DNA from: Nitrososphaera sp.
Lineage (GTDB): Archaea > Thermoproteota > Nitrososphaeria > Nitrososphaerales > Nitrososphaeraceae
Assembly: GCA_039938515.1 (NCBI GenBank)
Contig: JBDUUL010000008.1
Span: 1-56,003, forward strand
Direction: 5' to 3'
Length of the DNA: 56,003 bases
Shown in pieces: positions 51,419 to 56,003 of this stretch; within the stretch, counting starts at the first letter, position 1; every line of letters begins with the position of its first letter. The notes beneath the pieces were generated by a model that was not told where the DNA came from, did no database searches, and saw only the letters and a list, made by a program, of their open reading frames with translations. A program made the position numbers and the translations under genes.

Positions 51419-51586
51419 ATGACACAATGGCAAAAACAAAAGAGTCAGCCAACTGAAGTCAGCCTTACAGTAGCTGAAGCGAATTCTGCGGACGTCGGAA
51501 GGAAAGTTGCCAGTATAGACCCGGAAGTGGCAGAGATTCTTGGGCTGTCCAGTGGCGACCCTCAAGCGACGTTTTATTCGCCATAG
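51419..51586 (+). CDS. Tiny protein matching the start of Cdc48/VAT N-domain, 55 aa
   Basis: 55 residues whose main body (SLTVAEANSADVGRKVASIDPEVAEILGLSSGD) follows closely the first half of the double-psi barrel N-domain of the AAA ATPase Cdc48/VAT; the frame stops right after this (PQATFYSP). So it is either a truncated remnant or a mini-adaptor that mimics the Cdc48 N-domain. ATG at 51419 lies 44 nt after the plus-strand shared-element core. No ATPase domain occurs downstream. Confidence 0.65.
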   Translation: MTQWQKQKSQPTEVSLTVAEANSADVGRKVASIDPEVAEILGLSSGDPQATFYSP

Positions 51587-51588
51587 CG

Positions 51589-51628
51589 TTTGCAATGCAC
51601 GCCAGTGCATTCCGCCTTCCTATATACT
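51589..51628 (+). promoter_or_regulatory. Shared stress-regulon element plus TATA (alcohol dehydrogenase)
   Basis: Plus strand reads tttgcaatgcacgccagtgcattc (key parts TGCAATGCA and CAGTGCATTC), then ctatatact near 51620-51628 as TATA. TATA centre is 26 nt and the core 47 nt before ATG 51650. Confidence 0.7.
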
Positions 51629-51649
51629 GCGGTGACAGCGCACCTTCTG

Positions 51650-52756
51650 ATGTATTCCGAACAGAAAGAAGAAAAATATCAATCAAGCGGAACTATGGTT
51701 TCTGCGAGACTCCACGAATATCAAAAGCCACTGGTCGTTGAGGACGTGCCCAAGCCCGCCAGGCCAACTGGCGAGCAGGTTATAGTCAGAGTCGGCGCTG
51801 CAGGGCTTTGCCACAGTGACCTTCACCTGATAAGCGGAGAATGGAAGGACGCGGTACCGATAAGCCTTCCAAAGACGCCCGGTCACGAGGTCGCGGGCTG
51901 GGTGGAAGAAGTGGGCGAGTCTGTACCCCCGAACATTTTCTCAAAGGGAGAGCTAGTGGCAGTCTTTGGCGGATGGGGATGCGGCATCTGTCTTTTTTGC
52001 AAGCGAGGCGACGAGCAGATGTGCACGCTTGGTCAGTGGCCGGGTCTCTCAACCTATGATGGAGGCTATGCCCAATACATCATGGTGCCGTCATATCGCT
52101 TCCTTGTAAAAGGAAATCCAGACGGAAGGGAAAAGCTGACTGTTGAAGAGCTTGCGCCGCTGACGGACGCAGGCCTTACGCCTTACAGGGCTGTGAAGAA
52201 GGTTAGGCACATGCTTGGGCCCGGCACAAGCATAGCTGTCATTGGCATAGGAGGTCTTGGATCCTACGGGGTGCAGTATGCAAGGCTGCTTGCCCCCCAT
52301 TCCACTGTAATCGGAATTGACAGAAGCGAGTCAAAGCTCACACTTGCGGAAAACTTTGGCGCCGACTATACGATAAACATGTCGACTTCGAAAAACATCA
52401 GGGAGGAAGTCCTTCAATTGACAGGGGGAAGAGGGGCGGACGTCGTCCTGGATGCCGTTGGCGCAGAGAGTACCGCTGACGCGGCATTTCGGATACTTGC
52501 CAAAGGAGGGGCGCTGGTCCTAGTCGGTCTGTTTAGCAGCACGATAAAGATGCCGCTTGTAGCGTCAGTCATAAATGAAAACCAGGTTATCCCATCTCTG
52601 TGGGGCAACTACAACGAATTGAGAGAAGTAATCGAGCTTGCCTCGCAGCGCAAGGTAAAGCACGCATACAGGACTTACCCCATTGGCAAAATCAACGAGG
52701 CAATCGATCTGCTAAGGAACGGACAGATAACGGGCCGGGCAGTAATAGTCCCCTAG
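51650..52756 (+). CDS. Zinc-dependent alcohol dehydrogenase (MDR family)
   Basis: 368-residue NAD(P)-dependent dehydrogenase. Catalytic zinc ligands: GLCHSDLH near residue 49 and PGHEVAGWVEEVG near 75; structural-zinc Cys cluster CGICLFCKRGDEQMC near 112-126; cofactor loop GIGGLGSYGVQYARLLA near 192. So unlike the MDR protein at 4234-5283 it keeps the catalytic zinc. ATG at 51650 is used from TATA spacing; the next ATG at 51695 (MVSARLHEYQKPL) is nearer the usual family start. Convergent with a CBS gene. Confidence 0.93.
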   Translation: MYSEQKEEKYQSSGTMVSARLHEYQKPLVVEDVPKPARPTGEQVIVRVGAAGLCHSDLHLISGEWKDAVPISLPKTPGHEVAGWVEEVGESVPPNIFSKGELVAVFGGWGCGICLFCKRGDEQMCTLGQWPGLSTYDGGYAQYIMVPSYRFLVKGNPDGREKLTVEELAPLTDAGLTPYRAVKKVRHMLGPGTSIAVIGIGGLGSYGVQYARLLAPHSTVIGIDRSESKLTLAENFGADYTINMSTSKNIREEVLQLTGGRGADVVLDAVGAESTADAAFRILAKGGALVLVGLFSSTIKMPLVASVINENQVIPSLWGNYNELREVIELASQRKVKHAYRTYPIGKINEAIDLLRNGQITGRAVIVP

Positions 52757-52788
52757 GCGCCCTCGGGGTTTTTGAGGCCCGGCCGTCT

Positions 52789-53631
52789 TCAGACCGACGT
52801 ACGTCGCAGCCCCTTTATCACAAGGTCCCAGGGCGTTACTATCAGCCCGTCGGAAAGAATGCACGGCGCACTTACGTCCTCGAGCAGTGGCGCCGCAGAA
52901 CTGATTGCCGTTTCAAAGCTAATCTTTTTGGGCTGAAGCAAGCTTAGAGTCTCGAGAGGGATCTTGTCTAACGGCCTTATGCCGTCTTCTTGATGCCCTG
53001 CGAGTGCCTGGCGGCCCTCATGGCTTGAGAGGAATTCCAGAATCTTGCGGTCGTTGATAATGCTAATGTCGCCTTTCCCTCCTCCTTCAAAAGTGATGCC
53101 GACGTTTCTTATCTGCCGATCAGTGATGGTTCTAAAGACATCGCCTAAACTGCTCTTTGACGGGATGGTGATTATGGGCGAGCCGACATCCCGCACTGGG
53201 GTGTTGACATTAGATCTAAAGACAAGCGGAAGAAGGTCGCGGAGCGAAAGAGTCGCCGCGATTTTGCCGCCAAGCGTGACTGGGACAAATGCAAAGTGGC
53301 TCGATTCAAAGAGGTCGAACGCTTCGCTAAGATATGATGAGCCTTCGAGCGATATTGCGTCCTCCAGGCTCAGCAACTCTGAAACCTTGGTATTGAGCCA
53401 TTTTCCGCCGGCATCAAGAATGTGGTACATGATGTACTGGTTGCCGATGCGACCCGCAATCTTGCCAAAAGAGTCCAAGACAACAAGGCCGTCAACGTAG
53501 ATCTGCGGGCCGACTGCCATGAATGTAGCTGCAAGCGGAAGTTCATCGTCGAGGCCGACTGAAAGCACTGGACGGCGGAATATTTGCGGAGCCGCCTGGT
53601 TTATTGTCAGCGATGACAGATTCAATGCCAT
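52789..53631 (-). CDS. CBS-domain protein with two CBS pairs, copy 2
   Basis: 280 residues with four weak CBS repeats (QIFRRPVLSVGLDDELPLAATFM, VSELLSLEDAISLEGSSYLSEAFDLF, VRDVGSPIITIPSKSSLGDVFRTI, then a more degenerate fourth near 225-280). ATG at 53631 follows tttaaattg, a TATA-like sequence about 50 nt before it. No shared element seen. Probably an adenine-nucleotide sensor with unknown partner. Confidence 0.82.
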   Translation of the reverse strand: MALNLSSLTINQAAPQIFRRPVLSVGLDDELPLAATFMAVGPQIYVDGLVVLDSFGKIAGRIGNQYIMYHILDAGGKWLNTKVSELLSLEDAISLEGSSYLSEAFDLFESSHFAFVPVTLGGKIAATLSLRDLLPLVFRSNVNTPVRDVGSPIITIPSKSSLGDVFRTITDRQIRNVGITFEGGGKGDISIINDRKILEFLSSHEGRQALAGHQEDGIRPLDKIPLETLSLLQPKKISFETAISSAAPLLEDVSAPCILSDGLIVTPWDLVIKGLRRTSV

Positions 53632-53751
53632 TCTCCTACTGATACTGCCATTCGAGTCAGCAAGTAAGGCCGGCTAGTGACAATTTAAACTGTCGATCGC
53701 GTTTGCCACCAGCCAATCGCTTCTAGCAGACGTCCAAGCTAAAATGTCAGC

Positions 53752-54222
53752 TTAATCCAGGCCCAGTGCATCCTTTAGATCTATCTCATGGTCTTGCTCC
53801 TCGGCAATGATTTCACGGAGTTTCTCCGAAAGGGCAAACTCGCCAGCACGTTCGGCCTGCCTAATGCGTTCTCTGTAGTTTCTGATCGTCTCCTGCTCTG
53901 CCTGCAGGTCAATCTCGAGCATCTTTCTCGAATCTTCGGAAAACTGCGCCTCGGCGCTTTTCATCGTAGGCTTGCCACCAAGGTAGTCGATTTGACGCGC
54001 AACTTCAAGTGCATGAGCAAGTTCTTCTGAAGCATGAGCCTTTAGCTGCTCCGCAATGTCCCCGTATTCCGCCCCCTTGAGAGTGTTGCTAAAGACCACG
54101 TACTGGATAATGGTTTTGTACTCTCTGGCAAGGTCTTCATTTAGCCCTCTTACAATTTCCTGGATTTCAGACGGCGATGCCTTTGCAGCATCAGCTGGCT
54201 GGGAATTCTCGTTTCTCGACAT
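53752..54222 (-). CDS. Ferritin-like di-iron protein (bacterioferritin/DPS-like)
   Basis: 156 residues forming a four-helix bundle. Di-iron ligand positions: Glu in LAREYKTIIQYVVF, Glu and His in HASEELAHALEVARQIDYLGG, Glu in QAEQETIRNYRER and Glu-x-x-His in IIAEEQDHEIDL. Iron storage or detoxification, hence oxidative-stress protection. ATG at 54222; upstream ggttaaattg lies about 30 nt before it. It fits the redox/stress theme of the area, although no shared element lies upstream. Confidence 0.9.
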   Translation of the reverse strand: MSRNENSQPADAAKASPSEIQEIVRGLNEDLAREYKTIIQYVVFSNTLKGAEYGDIAEQLKAHASEELAHALEVARQIDYLGGKPTMKSAEAQFSEDSRKMLEIDLQAEQETIRNYRERIRQAERAGEFALSEKLREIIAEEQDHEIDLKDALGLD

Positions 54223-54367
54223 GACAATGAACTGATCTTAATCAATTTAACCATTAGCGGGATTCCACTACATTATTTGAAAAATTATTAGACCTTGTGG
54301 TTTGACGATTGCAGACGTCCTTTTGATGTTTGGCTGTGAGGACGCCTTGGTGTCGCAACCACCAGGT

Positions 54368-54895
54368 CTATGGAACCTGTCCTTGGTTCTTGGCCTCCGA
54401 TGACAGTAATATTTTTCGCACGCTCAGGTAGATAGCAGCGCTAACAATCGCAAAAATGCTGGTTGCAACGATGCCGATTGCTAGAAAGACCCTGGCAATG
54501 TCATTCGTAATCCAGGCGACCATGAACCGCATAAAGCTTGGGAGCACGTCGCCGAAATGGCTAAAGTCAAACGGGAATACCTGAAGCAGCCAGACTGAAC
54601 ATAATATCCAAAAGATCGATGCCGCTATCTCTGGAATCCTGGAGGTATTTCTCCTTCCCGTTATTGCTCGCGCCAGCGGTCCGACAAGCCCGCAGAAAAT
54701 CGCTCCGTAAAAGGCATACTCCAGCGGACCAAATGACTCAGTGAAAAAGCCCGTTGACCATGCCTGATGTGCATAAAAGAACAGGAAGACCAGGGTAGTG
54801 ACAAAGATTGAGCCAACTACTCCGACTCTCTTGTATGCTGGAATGAAATCGCGGCGAGCCGCCCTTTCCGTCCGAGTAGCGCATTCCCTGTCCAT
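54368..54895 (-). CDS. Four-helix membrane protein, unknown function
   Basis: About 175 residues with four hydrophobic segments (about 24-44, 58-78, 92-112, 135-165). Frame is open to 54994 and overlaps the next gene; ATG at 54895 (MDRECATRTERAARRDF) is preferred because it lies 28 bases after that gene's stop. No recognised motif. Last gene of a likely three-gene operon transcribed leftwards. Confidence 0.65.
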   Translation of the reverse strand: MDRECATRTERAARRDFIPAYKRVGVVGSIFVTTLVFLFFYAHQAWSTGFFTESFGPLEYAFYGAIFCGLVGPLARAITGRRNTSRIPEIAASIFWILCSVWLLQVFPFDFSHFGDVLPSFMRFMVAWITNDIARVFLAIGIVATSIFAIVSAAIYLSVRKILLSSEAKNQGQVP

Positions 54896-54923
54896 GGTCT
54901 TGCCGCCATCTAGCCCTGTCGTA

Positions 54924-55532
54924 CTAGTCCTTCCTGTAGGTAATGCCGCCCTCAGTAGTGGTGGCTCCCTCTGGTCTTTTGCTTCGGCTATCAACAGCTA
55001 GGACTATCCCGCCTGCTATCAGCGTCATGACTCCGACCGCGCTCAGCACCCCTCCGACGATTATCAGGCCAAATGCGCCCGGCCAGGAAATAGTTCTCCC
55101 GTCCATCGACATAAAGGGCATGTGGCCAAACATGCCACTCACTATTGCTGGTCGGCTTCCGGTGTTTGTGATAGTCACAGTATAAGTGCCCGTCGCGTGC
55201 GGCGTGAATGTTGTATAGAATGAATCTACGAACTGGTTGCTGCTAACTACCTGTCCCGACGGGTCTGTAACGGTTTCCGTCATTGGTATGCCTGGCGGCG
55301 CGGTTGTTCCGGCGGGCCGTTCAACACTAATTGCAAGTGACAGCGGTATGTCAAGACGTGAGACGTCCGTTTGTGCTGTCGCCGACTTGCCGGCATCAAT
55401 TGGCGTGCGTGCAACAATCGAATTCTGCTGTACAAAGAAGCTGGCAAAAGATGCACCCCAGACAGCAGATACCGTCACGCCTGCTACTAGAAGGATAGCA
55501 CCGGCAATGAGTACAGGATATCCGCGCTTCAT
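54924..55532 (-). CDS. Membrane-anchored extracellular beta-domain protein
   Basis: 202 residues. N-terminal hydrophobic segment (about 6-30), an outside beta-rich domain (SLAISVERPAGTTAPPGIP, FTPHATGTYTVTITNTGS) and a second membrane segment (about 152-182, LIIVGGVLSAVGVMTLIAGGIVL). The arrangement recalls archaeal emp24-like proteins. Function unknown. The RDD gene ends nine bases ahead of it. Confidence 0.7.
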   Translation of the reverse strand: MKRGYPVLIAGAILLVAGVTVSAVWGASFASFFVQQNSIVARTPIDAGKSATAQTDVSRLDIPLSLAISVERPAGTTAPPGIPMTETVTDPSGQVVSSNQFVDSFYTTFTPHATGTYTVTITNTGSRPAIVSGMFGHMPFMSMDGRTISWPGAFGLIIVGGVLSAVGVMTLIAGGIVLAVDSRSKRPEGATTTEGGITYRKD

Positions 55533-55541
55533 CTTGCCGCG

Positions 55542-56003
55542 TCACTCTTTGCGGTAGTTGACGTTGTCTGCTGCAGTTGCTCGCACATCCTGAACTTTGA
55601 CCACGATGGTATCTGCCGCCCTTGCCAGCAGCCGCTGCCTCTTTTCATTGGTAAATATCCATCCCAAAAGCACGTCTATTGGAAGCAGAAATGCCTTGCC
55701 AAAGCTCTCAATCGCAGCATGCCGGGCACTGATGCTGTTGCCTGCCATGTCGGTTGTCTTAATTTTTAATAGCTTCTTGCCAATGCTCTGGCCGGTGGAA
55801 GACTCAAAGTATGTCCAGTATGCAAAGAACATCAGGCTCTGTACTGCAAACCTTGCCGCTCCTACTGCCGGCATTGCCGGGCTTCCGTCAATTCCCTGGA
55901 GAAATGCAAGCGGGGCATAGACTATTGCAAAGAGAACCTCAAATGCCACGGTTACTATGATAAAATCGACAAGCCATGCCCAGAACCTTGTGGACCACCT
56001 GGC
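55542..56003 (-). CDS. RDD-family membrane protein, 5' end beyond window
   Basis: At least 153 residues. The frame is open up to the end of the window (STRFWAWLVDFIIVTVAFEV upstream of the visible Met), so the true start lies outside. RDD features: RFWAWLVDFIIV, SSTGQSIGKKLLKIKTTDMAG near the middle and RAADTIVVKV at the end, with three or four helices. RDD proteins are suspected sodium/proton or osmolyte carriers. First gene of the leftward membrane-protein operon. Confidence 0.85.
   Translation of the reverse strand, partial: ARWSTRFWAWLVDFIIVTVAFEVLFAIVYAPLAFLQGIDGSPAMPAVGAARFAVQSLMFFAYWTYFESSTGQSIGKKLLKIKTTDMAGNSISARHAAIESFGKAFLLPIDVLLGWIFTNEKRQRLLARAADTIVVKVQDVRATAADNVNYRKE

Noticed and set aside
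33694-51612. CRISPR-like or transposon-type repeat
   Set aside because: The repeated TGCA-rich element occurs singly, with gaps of 0.2-5 kb, always at gene starts and in gene orientation; there are no spacers, no cas genes and no transposase.

Overview
The window reads as chromosomal DNA of an ammonia-oxidising archaeon of the Nitrososphaera type (Nitrososphaeria/Thaumarchaeota). The support is a group II chaperonin (thermosome), ribosomal protein S19e beside a PDCD5-like protein, aIF2-beta, an AbrB-PhoU protein, an Amt ammonium transporter, FlaI/FlaJ-like secretion genes, and many promoters with a TATA box about 25-30 nt before the start codon (leaderless transcripts, often with TTG or GTG starts). 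I saw no tRNA, rRNA, CRISPR array, insertion sequence or prophage. The exact species is not determined.

Layout. 1-6.2 kb: housekeeping (thermosome, sugar kinase, MazG-like protein, S19e, PDCD5-like), then an MDR oxidoreductase and a CitE-like lyase. 6.2-21.9 kb: mixed accessory and envelope genes: DsbA plus a CxxC membrane protein, two CAP-domain exported proteins, a large exported protein, an MFS transporter with an apparent 5' frameshift, ADP-ribosylglycohydrolase, a BASS transporter, PepF, a nuclease-fold protein, a GNAT enzyme, two tiny C2H2-like zinc proteins, aIF2-beta and an orphan DNA methyltransferase. 21.9-29.5 kb: ATP-cone protein, DegT aminotransferase, Amt, FlaJ/FlaI-like pair, AbrB-PhoU.

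29.8-54.2 kb is the most interesting part: a dense collection of universal stress proteins (three), CBS-domain proteins (four plus one fused to an M50 protease), PfkB kinase, a phosphoribosyltransferase convergent with a dienelactone-hydrolase-like protein, flavodoxin, a NirK-like cupredoxin, a degenerate receiver domain, 2-oxoacid:ferredoxin oxidoreductase, NAD-salvage enzymes (NAPRTase and nicotinamidase), zinc alcohol dehydrogenase, a ferritin-like protein and several small unknown proteins. Between about 33.7 and 51.6 kb at least a dozen of these start sites carry the same upstream element, close to TTGCACTGCATTC, with its CACTGCATTC core starting 40-56 nt (mostly 46-50) before the start codon and just upstream of the TATA box. 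This looks like a single regulon. Its content parallels the Mycobacterium tuberculosis DosR dormancy regulon (Usp, CBS protein Hrp1, M50-CBS protease, PfkB, phosphoribosyltransferase/hydrolase), so I propose an archaeal redox, energy-starvation or hypoxia stress regulon.

54.3-56.0 kb: three small membrane proteins, the last (RDD family) running off the end of the window.
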